A stretch of 39,478 nt of DNA from Acidobacteriota bacterium (GCA_003166795.1 PMUS01000032.1:27949-67426), one strand, 5' to 3'; numbered from the stretch's first letter, positions 8,251 through 17,912 are shown. The notes: generated by a model not told the origin, from the letters alone. Numbers and translations are program-made.

Positions 8251-11200
8251 ATGAAAATCCCTCGCAAATCATCGTGTTTCCGTGCCGGTTTGGTCTCCGG
8301 GACCGCTGCATGGGGCGTCGGGGCAGTCGCATTTTTCCTTCTCTCGCTCGCACCCATTCGCGCGCAGCAGGCGATCATAGAAGGCCAGCTCGTGAAGGAA
8401 ATCCGCGTGGTGGACGAATCGGGCGCTGCCGTCACGGCGAAGATACCGCCGCTTCCGCTCGAAGGCGGAAAGCCATTCGATTTTGCGGCCGAACGCGAAA
8501 GTCTCCGCGACCTGTACCGGCTGGGCGATTATTCCGATATTCGAGTGAACGCCGCAGCCGAAGCAGGTGGTTTGCGCGTGGATTTCATCGTACGGCGAAA
8601 TTTCTTCAACAACGTGGTTCGCGTCGAAGGCCTGAAAGAGCCACCGAACGAGCCTGCCGCTTTGGCGTCCTTGCGCCTCAACTTAGGCGAGCCATTCCGC
8701 GACAGTGCGGTCCGCGAGGCGGTGGATCGCCTTGCGACCGCGCTCCACGATGACGGGCTTTACCAGGCGAAGATCACGTGGGCGCTTATTCCTCACGAAG
8801 ACACGCGCCAAATGGACGTGACGGTGACGGTTGATCCTGGCCTGCGCGCTCTGATCGGCGACATCGCGATTGACAATCAAACGCCCTACCCCGACGCCCA
8901 ACTGCTCCACCGCTCGAAGATCTCGAACAAGGTTGAAATGACGGCTGCGCGCCTATCGCGCGGTTCGGACAAGCTGAGGAAATTCCTCGTCAATCAGGGT
9001 TATCTGGGCGCGAGTGCTTTGATTACGGTGCAAACGTATGACCCGCAATCCAATCGCGTGCCGCTGAAGCTTACCGCGGAGACCGGTCCGCGGGTGCGCA
9101 TCGAGATCGCCGGCGCGCGCTTGAGCAAGGGCAAACAGCGGAAGCTGCTCCCGGTCTTCGCCGAGGGCGCGGTGGACGATGACCTGCTGCAGGAGGGCCG
9201 GCGGAATATTCGCGACTACCTGCAGAGCCAGGGTTATTTCGACGCGGACGTTCAGGTGAGTTCGCAGTCGAGCGAGAAGCCCGTCGAGCGGGTGATTCAC
9301 TACGACATCACGCGCGGCGATCGCTTCCGCCTGGCGGGCATCGGCTTCCAGGGAAACAAGTATTTCGGCAATGGTTTGCTTTCGCGCAGACTGCTTCTTC
9401 AGACGGCTTCGTTCGCTTCCAGCGGCCGCTTCAGCCAGCAATTGTTGCGCGGGGACACCGATTCGATCCGCGGCGTGTATCTTTCCAACGGTTTTCGCGA
9501 TTGCCAGGTCACGTCCACGGTGGACGACCATTATCGCGGCAAGAAAAACAATTTGTTCGTTTCCTTTCATATCGTCGAAGGGGCGCAGACTCGCATCGCC
9601 GATTTGCATCTCGATGGCAACCACGCGATCTCGACGGGCGAACTGCTTGGCGCCACCGGGTCAACCAAGGGCGAGCCCTATTCGGAATCCGGAGTGGCGA
9701 GCGATCGCAACAATATTCTGGCCCTGTACTACAACGAGGGGTTTCCCGAGGCGGCATTCCACGAGGATGTTCTTCCCGGCAGCACTCCGACTGAGGTCAG
9801 CCTGGTCTACCACGTGACCGAAGGAAGGCAAATCGAGGTTTCCAAGGTACTGCTGACCGGCTATCAGTTCACCAGACCGGGAATTATCAGGCGCCAGGTG
9901 GAAATCGAGCCCGGGGGCCCGCTGCGCGAAGGCGATGTCGCAAAAACCCAGAGGCAGCTCTACAACCTCGGCGTCTTCAACCGCGTGCAGATTGCCCCGC
10001 AAAATCCCGACGGCACCGATCCGGAAAAAGCGGTGGTGGTCGAGATGCAGGAAGGACTGCGCTATACGATCGGCTATGGTTTCGGATTCGAAGTGCAGCG
10101 AATCGCGGGAGGCAGCACCAATCCCAACGGGACCACGATCGGCGCGAGCCCGCGCGGCATTTTCGAAATTGCCCGGAACAACATGTTCGGGCGGGCGCAG
10201 ACTCTGACCTTCAAGGCGCGCGTAAGCAGCCTCGAGTATCGAGTGGCGCTCGACTACAGCGCGGACGATTTTTTCGCCGACCGGCACTTTAGCCTACAGC
10301 TCATCGGATTCGCGGATAAGACTCAGGACGTGGACACATTCACTTCCACGCGTTTCGAGGGGGGAGCGCAAGTCGCCGAAAAGCTGTCAACTTCGAGCTC
10401 GCTAATCTATCGCTATTTCTATCGTCGCGTGAAGGCTTCCAATCTGGTCTCGACGATCAACGAGGAACAAATTCCCCTGCTGAGCCAGCCGACGCTGGTC
10501 TCCGGATTTGGGGTGACCTACACACGGGACCGCCGCGATGATCCGGGAAACGCGACGCGAGGCACATTCAACACCGTTGACGTGAGCGACGCGATCGAAT
10601 CAATCGGGTCGAGCGCCAATTTCTTTCGCGGCTACTTTCAGAATTCATCATTCCACTCATTTGGGCGCGCGTTCGTGTTCGCGCGTTCGGTCCGGTTCGG
10701 CGTCGAGGTGCCTTATGGAAACACGGTGGAGGGCAACAACGCGCCATTCAACCCATCACAGTGCACGGCCCCTCCGCCGGCTTTCACGCCGTCGGTAATT
10801 CCACTGCCGGAGCGGTTCTTTGCGGGCGGCGGCACGTCATTGCGGGGGTTCGGGCTGAACCAGGCCGGTCCACGCGATCCCTGCACAGGGTTTCCCATCG
10901 GCGGCCTGGCGTTGCTGATATTCAACCAAGAGCTGCGCTTTCCGATGAAGCTGCCGATCGTGGGGAACCGACTGGGCGGCACGATCTTCTACGATGGCGG
11001 CAACGTCTACGACGATATCAACCACATCTCGTTCAGGTGGAAAGCGCCCTCGATTACGGATCTCAACTATTTTTCGCACACGGTGGGTTTTGGTTTGCGC
11101 TACCCGACGCCGATTGGACCGGTGCGCGTGGACTTCGGCTATCAGCTCAATCCGCCGTACTATCAGGCTACGGTCATCCCGCCCGGCGGGACGGTCGGCG

Positions 11201-11262
11201 TGCTCCAGACTCTGCGGCTGCCGCATTTCGGGTTTTTCTTCAACATAGGGCCGATCTTCTGA
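8251..11262 (+). CDS. Omp85-family outer membrane protein (BamA/TamA-like) with about seven POTRA repeats
   Basis: This protein of about 1003 residues is an outer-membrane insertase-type barrel. A signal peptide ends near APIRAQQ. From about residue 40 to 615 I can divide the sequence into seven successive POTRA-like repeats of about 80 residues. Each has an alpha-helical pair ending in a small motif such as GDYSDIRV, DGLYQAKI, QGYLGASA, QGYFDADV, NGFRDCQV, EGFPEAAF or LGVFNRVQI. The barrel follows (about 616-1003), with a lid-loop motif GGGTSLRGFG (variant of VRGF) and the closing YPTPIGPVRVDFGYQL, ending in phenylalanine. BamA usually has five POTRAs and TamA three. I place the start at ATG 8251 because GGGG lies just before it; an in-frame GTG at 8242 is the alternative. 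It is first in an operon with a SurA-like gene and tamB-like gene. Confidence 0.94.
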   Translation: MKIPRKSSCFRAGLVSGTAAWGVGAVAFFLLSLAPIRAQQAIIEGQLVKEIRVVDESGAAVTAKIPPLPLEGGKPFDFAAERESLRDLYRLGDYSDIRVNAAAEAGGLRVDFIVRRNFFNNVVRVEGLKEPPNEPAALASLRLNLGEPFRDSAVREAVDRLATALHDDGLYQAKITWALIPHEDTRQMDVTVTVDPGLRALIGDIAIDNQTPYPDAQLLHRSKISNKVEMTAARLSRGSDKLRKFLVNQGYLGASALITVQTYDPQSNRVPLKLTAETGPRVRIEIAGARLSKGKQRKLLPVFAEGAVDDDLLQEGRRNIRDYLQSQGYFDADVQVSSQSSEKPVERVIHYDITRGDRFRLAGIGFQGNKYFGNGLLSRRLLLQTASFASSGRFSQQLLRGDTDSIRGVYLSNGFRDCQVTSTVDDHYRGKKNNLFVSFHIVEGAQTRIADLHLDGNHAISTGELLGATGSTKGEPYSESGVASDRNNILALYYNEGFPEAAFHEDVLPGSTPTEVSLVYHVTEGRQIEVSKVLLTGYQFTRPGIIRRQVEIEPGGPLREGDVAKTQRQLYNLGVFNRVQIAPQNPDGTDPEKAVVVEMQEGLRYTIGYGFGFEVQRIAGGSTNPNGTTIGASPRGIFEIARNNMFGRAQTLTFKARVSSLEYRVALDYSADDFFADRHFSLQLIGFADKTQDVDTFTSTRFEGGAQVAEKLSTSSSLIYRYFYRRVKASNLVSTINEEQIPLLSQPTLVSGFGVTYTRDRRDDPGNATRGTFNTVDVSDAIESIGSSANFFRGYFQNSSFHSFGRAFVFARSVRFGVEVPYGNTVEGNNAPFNPSQCTAPPPAFTPSVIPLPERFFAGGGTSLRGFGLNQAGPRDPCTGFPIGGLALLIFNQELRFPMKLPIVGNRLGGTIFYDGGNVYDDINHISFRWKAPSITDLNYFSHTVGFGLRYPTPIGPVRVDFGYQLNPPYYQATVIPPGGTVGVLQTLRLPHFGFFFNIGPIF

Positions 11263-11945
11263 TGCGCTACGTCCACCTCATTTTCGTCTGTACGTTTTGC
11301 CTTGCCGGGCCGGCGCCGCGGTGCGCGAGCGCGCGGGCGCAATCAACCGCTGCGGCGCCTGATAGCGGACAAACGGTGGACGGCGTGGCAGCGCGCATCG
11401 AGGATGACATTCTCACGGAAAGCGAAGTGCAGGAACTCGGAGCATTTCAGCAGCTTGTGGATGGCAGCGAGAAGCCGCGAACGGAACGAATCCGGGAGCT
11501 GGCGGATCAGTGGATCGTGCGCGGCGAAATCGAAACCGCAAAATATCCGCCGCCGTCCGCGGAAGATGCGGATCGCGCCTACGCGCAACTCGAGGCGCAG
11601 TTCTCGTCGCCCGAAGATTTCACGAAACGCTGTACGGCGGCGGGACTGACCGAGGCGGCCGTCCGCCGGATGCTCGTGCAGCAGCTTTATCTTTCACGTT
11701 TCCTCGATTTTCGATTTCGGCCCGCGGCGCAGATTGACGAAAAGCAGCTGCAGACGTATTACGACAACGAGTTCGCGCCACAGCTGAAGGCGCGGAATCA
11801 AGCCGTGCCGCCCCTGGACGACGTTGAGGACACAATCCGGGAGGTGCTGGTTCAGAGAGCGATCAACGAGCGTGCCACTCAGTGGCTCGACGACACGCGC
11901 AGCCGGCTGAAGATTGACGTTATGTCGGATGGAGCGAAACCGTGA
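11262..11945 (+). CDS. SurA N-domain-like periplasmic chaperone, no PPIase domain
   Basis: This 227-residue exported protein has a signal peptide (cut near residue 27, ASARAQS). The segment VDGVAARIEDDILTESEV matches the opening of SurA/PpiD-type chaperone domains. The remainder is helical (RIRELADQWIVRGEIE, LTEAAVRRMLVQQLYLSRFLDFRFRP, VEDTIREVLVQRAINERATQWLDDTRSRLKI). No parvulin-type peptidyl-prolyl isomerase domain is present and the protein is about half the length of SurA. Its ATG overlaps the stop of the Omp85 gene by one base (TGATG), and its own stop overlaps the GTG of the tamB-like gene by 4 bases. Translational coupling of all three suggests it escorts outer-membrane proteins to the Omp85 protein. 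That role is inferred from family and context. Confidence 0.85.
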   Translation: MRYVHLIFVCTFCLAGPAPRCASARAQSTAAAPDSGQTVDGVAARIEDDILTESEVQELGAFQQLVDGSEKPRTERIRELADQWIVRGEIETAKYPPPSAEDADRAYAQLEAQFSSPEDFTKRCTAAGLTEAAVRRMLVQQLYLSRFLDFRFRPAAQIDEKQLQTYYDNEFAPQLKARNQAVPPLDDVEDTIREVLVQRAINERATQWLDDTRSRLKIDVMSDGAKP

Positions 11946-14900
11946 GCGGGCGCTTGAAGCGGTGGACACAGCGAGCGTTAATCTTGATCATTGCGGTCGC
12001 CCTCGTGGTCATCGTCATATTCGCGACAGGGCTCGCCGACCGCTGGATTCGCAGCGCGCTGATCGAGCAGATCGAACAGGGCACAGGAGCGCGAGTGGAA
12101 ATCGGCGCTTTTCATTTTCGACTCTGGGGTCTGCGAGCCGAGATTGACAACCTGACTCTGCACGGCCTGGAAGCCGCAGATCAGCCGCCGCTATTCCACG
12201 CCGATCGCATTGACGCCTCGATTCGCATCATTTCGTTTTTCGGCCGCCAGATCGCGCTCGACGAATTGATCGTTCAGCGGCCCGAGGCAGCGATGCGAAT
12301 CGACCTGAGCGGCCGCAGCAACGTGCCCACGCCAAAATCGCAGGGGAATAGCAGTCCATGGCGCGCCACGCTGTTTCAACTGCGCATCGGCCGGCTTGCG
12401 CTGAACGGCGGCGGCGCGCAGTACAACGACCGGCGCGTGCCGCTCGAGATTCAGGGGCAGAACTTTAATTTCGCGCTGCACTACGACGCACCGGCGGGCG
12501 GCGCCGATTCTTACATCGGCAATCTGAGCTGGCAGCAGGTGAAGCTGGCGTCCGGTCGAGACGCGCCATTCCCATTCGATCTTTCGGCGAAGTTTGCGCT
12601 GCATCGCGATTCCTTCGAGGCCGACGAAATCGTGCTCAAGGTGATGCATACGGAGTTAAATCTTCACGCCGAGCTGCCCAGCTTCGCGCGGTCCGACTGG
12701 AATCTGAAGTATCGCGGTCGGATTTCGCTCGCCGATGTCCGCAAAATCACGCGCGAACCCACTACGCCGGATGGCGACGCCGATTTTTCCGGCCAGGCGC
12801 GCTATGTAGGCGAAGCAGGGGCCGGCCGCGAGTGGACAGCGAGCGGCTACTACTCGAGCAACGACGTTCGTCTCCCTTACAAATGGTTCCACCAAGGCGG
12901 CATGGAGACGTCCGGAGATTACCAAGTGGCGAATCGGCGGCTCGTGGTCCCAAATCTGAAAGTGCGCGCGTTCGGCGGCACTGTGGACGGGCGTCTTGAA
13001 ATGGACTTCAAGGATTTGGCATTCCGGACCCAAACGCGTTTGCGCGGAATGAGCCTGACGGGAGTTTTCGCGGCGCTGGAAAACGACGATTTTCCGGTGC
13101 GCTCGCTGCACTGGGACGGCGCGATAGACGTTGATTCCGTGAACACCTGGAACGCGAACTTCAAGCATTTCCGTACGGTTGGCAACATGCAATGGTCCCC
13201 GCCCGCGACGCTGGCTCCAGGGATGATCCCGGCGAGCGCACGCGTTGGATTCGACTATGGCACGGACAAAGAGATCGCCTCGCTAACGCCGAGCGAGATC
13301 ACCACGCCCAAGATGCGGCTGGATTTCGAAGGTCCACTCGGCGAATTCGACTCCGGGCTCGAAGTGAACTTCCGGGCGGACAATCTGGTCGAGTGGGACG
13401 ATTTCATCGGCGCGATTAGCGGACCCGAAGCTGGGACGCATCGAATCGCCGGCAAAATTGCATGGCGTGGCCGCATATTGGGCCCGCTCGTCGGGCCTTC
13501 GTTCGTAGGGCATCTGCACGCCACCGACCCGAGCTACGATCGGCTGGCGTGGGATGCGCTTGACGGTGATCTTGATTACTCCCCCGATGGATTTCGGCTG
13601 ACAAATACCACGATGATGCGCGGCCAGACCTCGGCGACGCTCAATCTCTGGCTCAATTTTGACGGGGACTGGAATTTCGCCAACACCAGCCCATGGACTT
13701 TGGATGCGCGGGTCGAGAATGCATCGGGCGAGGACGTGCAAGCGGTTATCGGAACGAGCTATCCCGCTACGGGTCACATTGGCGGAGAAATTCACGGCGG
13801 CGGCACGCGTGGAGCGCCCGTGCTGGACGCGAACCTGGTGGTCAACGACATCGAGGCCCGAGGCTGGCATTTCGATCGCTTCAGCGGCCAATTGCACTGG
13901 CAGCGCGACGAGGTGCGATTGTCCCACGCGGAACTGCGCGGCTCTACCGGCGTGGTGGCGGGCGACATTCTCTACCGGCCGGATGAACAACAAACGGAAT
14001 TCAACATCACCGGCACCGGTATCGCACTGGAAAAAATCAAGGCGCTGCAATCCCCATCCCTGCCGGTCGGCGGGCGCCTCGATTTCGATCTGCGCGGCAG
14101 CGGTCCGCTACGAGCCCCTCTCGGGCAGGGCAATGTGCACGTAACGAACCTGAAGCTGGGGACGGAGCCAGAGGGTGACTTCAACGGCCAACTGGCGTCG
14201 GACGGCCAGAATGCTCGCGTGACGCTGAGTTCGGAACCCCAGCATGAGAAGCTGCAGGGCGAATTGACCATTGGCCTCAGTGGAGACGAGCAGGTCTTCG
14301 GGAGACTTTCTGTCGTGCAGTTCGATCTGGACCCTCTGATCGCAGCCGGACTGCACGTGGCGCAGCTCACGGGCCACGGCAGCGCCGATGGCGTGTTCAC
14401 GATTTCCGGCGCGGTGCGACAGCCCGATTCCATCCAGGTAGAGGCGGATATTGCCCGGCTTTCCTTCAACTACGAATTCGTGCAGCTGACCAACGATCAA
14501 AATATTCGCCTGACGTACCGCCGGAACGAAATTCGCATCGAGCAGGCTCGCCTGCACGGTCCCGACACGGATCTGCAGCTCAGCGGGTCGGCGCGATTCG
14601 ACCGGGATCGCCGGATCCAATTCACGCTCTCGGGCGGCGTGAACCTCAGGCTGCTGAAGAGCGTGCTGCCGGATCTCGAGGCGCAGGGCCGCGCGGACGC
14701 AAACGTGTCCATCGAAGGGACAATGGCGCGCCCGCGCGTTACCGGGAGGGCGACCGTACGCGGCGCCGAGGCCCATTACGCGGAGTTTCCGGTCGGGCTC
14801 AACAACGTGAATGGCGATTTCGTCTTTGACCGGAGCCGGCTGCTCTTCGACAAAGTGACGGCAGACTCCGGCGGCGGGCATTTGACGTTGAACGGAAGTG

Positions 14901-15898
14901 TTACCTACGGCGAGGGCCCGGTGCGCTACGAGGTTACCGCCGCAACGACGACCGTACGCATCCGGTATCCCGCGGGAATGAGCTGGCTCGCGGGCGGAAC
15001 GCTGCAGCTTTCGGGCACGAGCGAAGCGGCGCTGGTCAGCGGTCACGTGCAGGTCGAGCGCCTGCTATTCGCGCAGGGCGTTGACGTCGCATCGTTTTTC
15101 GCGACTGCATCCGACGCTTCTCCCGGCCCCACATCGAGTTCGTCATTCCTGCAAAACCTGACTTTTGATGTGGAAGGCCAGACGAACCCGGGAGCGCGCA
15201 TCGAATGGACCGGTGCGCACATTGACGTTGATGGCGACGTGCGGCTCCGCGGCACCTGGGACCGGCCCGTGCTCCTCGGGCATATCCATTTACTCGGCGG
15301 CGAGATGCCGTTCCGCGGGAATAATTTCGAACTCACGCGCGGCGATATTAATTTCTCGAATCCATTCCGGCTGGATCCTGTTCTGAATGTGGAGGCGACC
15401 TCGACGATCAACCAGTATCAGGTGACGATAGATTTCTCCGGGCCCGCGAGCCATCTCGCGCTGAATTATCGGTCCGATCCGCCGCTGCCGGATTCGGATA
15501 TCGTGGCGTTGCTTGCGCTGGGGAGCCCGGGGGAGGGAAGTGGGCTGCGCTCGGCGCCTGGCGCGGCGCAAAACTACGGCGCGACGGCGCTGCTTTCCGA
15601 GGCCATCTCGAGCGGGGTCGGAGGCAGGATCGAGCACTTGTTCGGCATCAGTTCGTTCCGTGTAGATCCATTTATAGCGGGTACGGCCACGGAAGCGAAC
15701 GCCGCCGCGCGCGTCACGATCCAGCAACAGGTAACGCGCGATCTGGCGATCACCTACTCGACCAATGCCGCGACGTCGAACCAGTATCAGTTGATCCAGG
15801 TCGAATACACCGTGAAGCGTGGCCTCTCCATCATCTTCTTGCGGGACATCAACGGCACGTACGGCATGGACGTCAAATTCGTCAAACACTTCAAATAG
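11942..15898 (+). CDS. TamB-like translocation and assembly module protein (AsmA-like/DUF490)
   Basis: This 1318-residue protein has one N-terminal membrane anchor (about residues 11-32, ALILIIAVALVVIVIFATG). A long run of repeated beta-strand segments follows, as in AsmA/TamB bridge proteins. It ends with a C-terminal DUF490-type domain (about 1090-1318) containing GEMPFRGNNFELTRGDINFSNPFRLDP, LPDSDIVALLALG and LIQVEYTVKRGLSIIFLRD. TamB proteins span the periplasm and work with the Omp85 protein TamA, and related proteins move phospholipid to the outer membrane. The start is the GTG at 11942, overlapping the preceding stop (GTGA). No stem-loop with a T-run follows; only a GC palindrome fills the 14 bases before the convergent modC-like gene. 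Confidence 0.93.
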   Translation: MSGRLKRWTQRALILIIAVALVVIVIFATGLADRWIRSALIEQIEQGTGARVEIGAFHFRLWGLRAEIDNLTLHGLEAADQPPLFHADRIDASIRIISFFGRQIALDELIVQRPEAAMRIDLSGRSNVPTPKSQGNSSPWRATLFQLRIGRLALNGGGAQYNDRRVPLEIQGQNFNFALHYDAPAGGADSYIGNLSWQQVKLASGRDAPFPFDLSAKFALHRDSFEADEIVLKVMHTELNLHAELPSFARSDWNLKYRGRISLADVRKITREPTTPDGDADFSGQARYVGEAGAGREWTASGYYSSNDVRLPYKWFHQGGMETSGDYQVANRRLVVPNLKVRAFGGTVDGRLEMDFKDLAFRTQTRLRGMSLTGVFAALENDDFPVRSLHWDGAIDVDSVNTWNANFKHFRTVGNMQWSPPATLAPGMIPASARVGFDYGTDKEIASLTPSEITTPKMRLDFEGPLGEFDSGLEVNFRADNLVEWDDFIGAISGPEAGTHRIAGKIAWRGRILGPLVGPSFVGHLHATDPSYDRLAWDALDGDLDYSPDGFRLTNTTMMRGQTSATLNLWLNFDGDWNFANTSPWTLDARVENASGEDVQAVIGTSYPATGHIGGEIHGGGTRGAPVLDANLVVNDIEARGWHFDRFSGQLHWQRDEVRLSHAELRGSTGVVAGDILYRPDEQQTEFNITGTGIALEKIKALQSPSLPVGGRLDFDLRGSGPLRAPLGQGNVHVTNLKLGTEPEGDFNGQLASDGQNARVTLSSEPQHEKLQGELTIGLSGDEQVFGRLSVVQFDLDPLIAAGLHVAQLTGHGSADGVFTISGAVRQPDSIQVEADIARLSFNYEFVQLTNDQNIRLTYRRNEIRIEQARLHGPDTDLQLSGSARFDRDRRIQFTLSGGVNLRLLKSVLPDLEAQGRADANVSIEGTMARPRVTGRATVRGAEAHYAEFPVGLNNVNGDFVFDRSRLLFDKVTADSGGGHLTLNGSVTYGEGPVRYEVTAATTTVRIRYPAGMSWLAGGTLQLSGTSEAALVSGHVQVERLLFAQGVDVASFFATASDASPGPTSSSSFLQNLTFDVEGQTNPGARIEWTGAHIDVDGDVRLRGTWDRPVLLGHIHLLGGEMPFRGNNFELTRGDINFSNPFRLDPVLNVEATSTINQYQVTIDFSGPASHLALNYRSDPPLPDSDIVALLALGSPGEGSGLRSAPGAAQNYGATALLSEAISSGVGGRIEHLFGISSFRVDPFIAGTATEANAAARVTIQQQVTRDLAITYSTNAATSNQYQLIQVEYTVKRGLSIIFLRDINGTYGMDVKFVKHFK

Positions 15899-15901
15899 AT
15901 T

Positions 15902-15913
15902 GCCCGCGCGGGC
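15902..15913. repeat. 12-bp GC palindrome between convergent stops
   Basis: GCCCGCGCGGGC is a perfect palindrome filling most of the 14 bases between the stops of the tamB-like and modC-like genes. It can fold as a 4-bp stem with a GCGC loop in either transcript. It has no T-run, so a terminator role is only possible. Confidence 0.4.
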
Positions 15914-17001
15914 TAATCCGGCATCACAAAGAGCGATTCCGGCGCGATGCGCACGTGCCATGGAAATGGCCGGTCGCGAAAGATCTGCCACTTCTCTTTG
16001 AAGACCTCAGCCTGAAGATCGATCTGCGGGATTTCACCGGATTCGCCGGGCGCCCGGTGGAGACGCAGGTAGAGAGTGACGCGGAAGGGCGTCTCGGATG
16101 AGCGCACGAGCCAGCACGGGAAGACGTTATCTTGCGGCGCGCTCGCCGCGCCTGCTTCCACGAAATCAACCTGATGGGCGCGAATCCCGATGTGCGCGAC
16201 CGGTCCCCTGGGCGCGTGCGCGAGGCGCAGTTGGCAGCCCCAGTCGAGCGCCTCGACGACGCCTTCCGTTATCGCGCGCGCGCGCGAAAAGTTCTTGCAG
16301 CCCGTCAAGCGCGCCACTTCGAGAGTGGGAGGTCGTCGAAAGATCTCTTCTTTGGCGCCGAACGCGGCGACGCGCCCTCGCGACAGCACCAGCAGGTGCT
16401 CGCTGAGCCGATATGCCTCCTCGATGTTGTGGGTCACCAGGAGCGCTGGCCGGTGATAAGCATCAAACGTTTCCTGAAGCTGCGCCTCCATCTGGCTTCG
16501 CAGGTGCGTGTCGAGCGCCGATAGCGGCTCGTCGAGCAGCAGGGCCTCTGGTTCGATTGCCAGCGCCCGCGCCAGTGCAGTTCGCTGCTGCTCGCCGCCA
16601 GAAAGCTCGCGCGGATAGCGCTTCTCGAGGCCGCTGATGTGTGTTCGCTCCAGCAGGGCCGTTACGCGCCGGCTTTGTTCCCCGGTTGGCAAATTCCGCA
16701 GGCCGAAGCCGACGTTTTCGCCGACCGTAAGGTGCGGGAAAAGCGCGAAGTGCTGAAATAGCATGCCCACGCGGCGATTGCGGGCGGGCAGGTGAACGCG
16801 GCTCGCAGTATCGAGCAGCACGCGGCCGTCGAGCGCGACTCGGCCCCGGTGGGCGCGCTCGAGACCCGCGATGCACCGCAACAGCATCGTCTTGCCCGCG
16901 CCGGAGGGCCCGAGAATGCTGAGCGGCGCGTTGCCCGCCGTGAACGACACATCGAGTGTGAACTCCGGCAACTTTTTCTCGATTTGGATCTCGAGCGCCA
17001 T
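15913..17001 (-). CDS. modC: Molybdate-type ABC transporter ATP-binding protein
   Basis: This 362-residue ATPase drives oxyanion import. It has Walker A GPSGAGKT (about residues 32-39), Q-loop LFQHFALFPHL, signature LSGGEQQR, Walker B ALLLDEPLSALD and the H-switch LVTHN. The last 110 residues form a TOBE-like substrate-sensing domain (HIGIRAHQVDF). The frame stays open upstream, but the start is placed at ATG 16999-17001, where the protein begins MALEIQIEKKLPEF as ModC proteins do. One base separates it from the stop of the permease gene upstream. Tungstate or another oxyanion cannot be excluded, because the binding protein that sets specificity is not present. Confidence is high for the ABC role, less for molybdate. 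Confidence 0.9.
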   Translation of the reverse strand: MALEIQIEKKLPEFTLDVSFTAGNAPLSILGPSGAGKTMLLRCIAGLERAHRGRVALDGRVLLDTASRVHLPARNRRVGMLFQHFALFPHLTVGENVGFGLRNLPTGEQSRRVTALLERTHISGLEKRYPRELSGGEQQRTALARALAIEPEALLLDEPLSALDTHLRSQMEAQLQETFDAYHRPALLVTHNIEEAYRLSEHLLVLSRGRVAAFGAKEEIFRRPPTLEVARLTGCKNFSRARAITEGVVEALDWGCQLRLAHAPRGPVAHIGIRAHQVDFVEAGAASAPQDNVFPCWLVRSSETPFRVTLYLRLHRAPGESGEIPQIDLQAEVFKEKWQIFRDRPFPWHVRIAPESLFVMPD

Positions 17002-17002
17002 A

Positions 17003-17722
17003 TCAGCGCCGATCCCACCGCGCGCGCTGTTGCGCGTGCGTCCAGTAATAGAGTCCGCCGAGCAGAGCGAGCGAAATCGCCACGTCGGCGAAGCACCACG
17101 CCACGGCGCGCCGCACGTCGTCCGCTTCCACCGCAAAGTAGATCGCGATCGGGATCGTGGCCGTTTTTCCGGGGATGTTGCCGGCAAGCATCAACGTGGC
17201 GCCGAATTCGCCTAGCGCCCGTGCAAATGAGAGGATTGTTCCCGCGAGCACGCCCGGCCACGCCAGCGGCAGCGCGATCGCGCTGAACACGCGCCATTCC
17301 GAGGCGCCCAGCGTTCGCGCCGCTTCAAGGAAGCGGGAGTCAACCTGTTCCAGGGCTGCCCGCGCCGTCAAATACATCAGCGGAAACGCCACCACCGACG
17401 CCGCAATCACCGTGGCCGGCCACGAAAACACGACGGTCGCGCCCAGTCGCAGCAACAGCTTTCCAAGTGGACCGTTGCGCCCAAAGAGAAGCAGCAGGAA
17501 AAACCCCACCACGGTCGGAGGCAGGACAAGCGGCAACAGGCAGATCCCATCCACCAAGGCCATCGCCGGGCCGCTGTGTCGCTGGCGCCACGCGGCCGCT
17601 GCTAGACCCGCCACGAACGTTACCAGCGTCGCCGTGACGCTGGTTTCAAGCGATATCCAAAGAGGGGACCAATCCATCGGGGTACTCGCGGCGATTTGGG
17701 CGACCAGTGTAGTCGGGGTCAT
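17003..17722 (-). CDS. modB: Molybdate-type ABC transporter permease
   Basis: This inner-membrane permease of about 239 residues has five or so membrane segments and the binding-protein-dependent EAA loop (LEAARTLGASEWRVFSAIALPLAWPGVLAG). LARALGEFGATLMLAGNIPGKT-type sequence is characteristic of ModB. The frame is open to a GTG at 17782. I prefer ATG 17720-17722, because the extra 20 residues lack hydrophobic or conserved character, but neither start has a good ribosome binding site. It is followed directly by modC. No modA gene lies upstream: the next gene is divergent (DUF3300). Confidence 0.88.
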   Translation of the reverse strand: MTPTTLVAQIAASTPMDWSPLWISLETSVTATLVTFVAGLAAAAWRQRHSGPAMALVDGICLLPLVLPPTVVGFFLLLLFGRNGPLGKLLLRLGATVVFSWPATVIAASVVAFPLMYLTARAALEQVDSRFLEAARTLGASEWRVFSAIALPLAWPGVLAGTILSFARALGEFGATLMLAGNIPGKTATIPIAIYFAVEADDVRRAVAWCFADVAISLALLGGLYYWTHAQQRARWDRR

Positions 17723-17821
17723 CGGCAGAGGATTGTAACTCCTCGTTTCTAATTTGAGGTTGGCGAAATAGTCTTGCGGCACGCCCGGAAGTTTTGACGT
17801 ATGCTGCTCTTAGCGTGCACG

Positions 17822-17864
17822 ACCGGCAGGTCTGTCTTCGACTGCAACGAGCATGCCTGCCGGT
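17822..17864 (+). repeat. 9-bp inverted repeat in DUF3300 leader
   Basis: ACCGGCAGG (17822-17830) and CCTGCCGGT (17856-17864) are perfect complements 25 bases apart. They lie in the divergent gap between modB and the DUF3300 gene and could form a leader stem-loop or a spaced operator. The stem ends 48 bases before the DUF3300 start. Confidence 0.5.
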
Positions 17865-17912
17865 GCATCTAAGGTAGTGGAACAGATTTATTGCATGAGT
17901 TGGAGGATCGCG

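Noticed and set aside
10761-11261. Upstream extension of the SurA-like frame into the Omp85 gene
   Set aside because: The frame is open but antiparallel in character to the Omp85 coding frame, has no start context, and a signal peptide begins exactly at the ATG overlapping the Omp85 stop.
12191-14050. Long open frames on the minus strand inside the tamB-like gene
   Set aside because: High GC makes shadow frames long here; they lack start signals and recognisable families, while the plus-strand frame has a clear membrane anchor and DUF490 domain.
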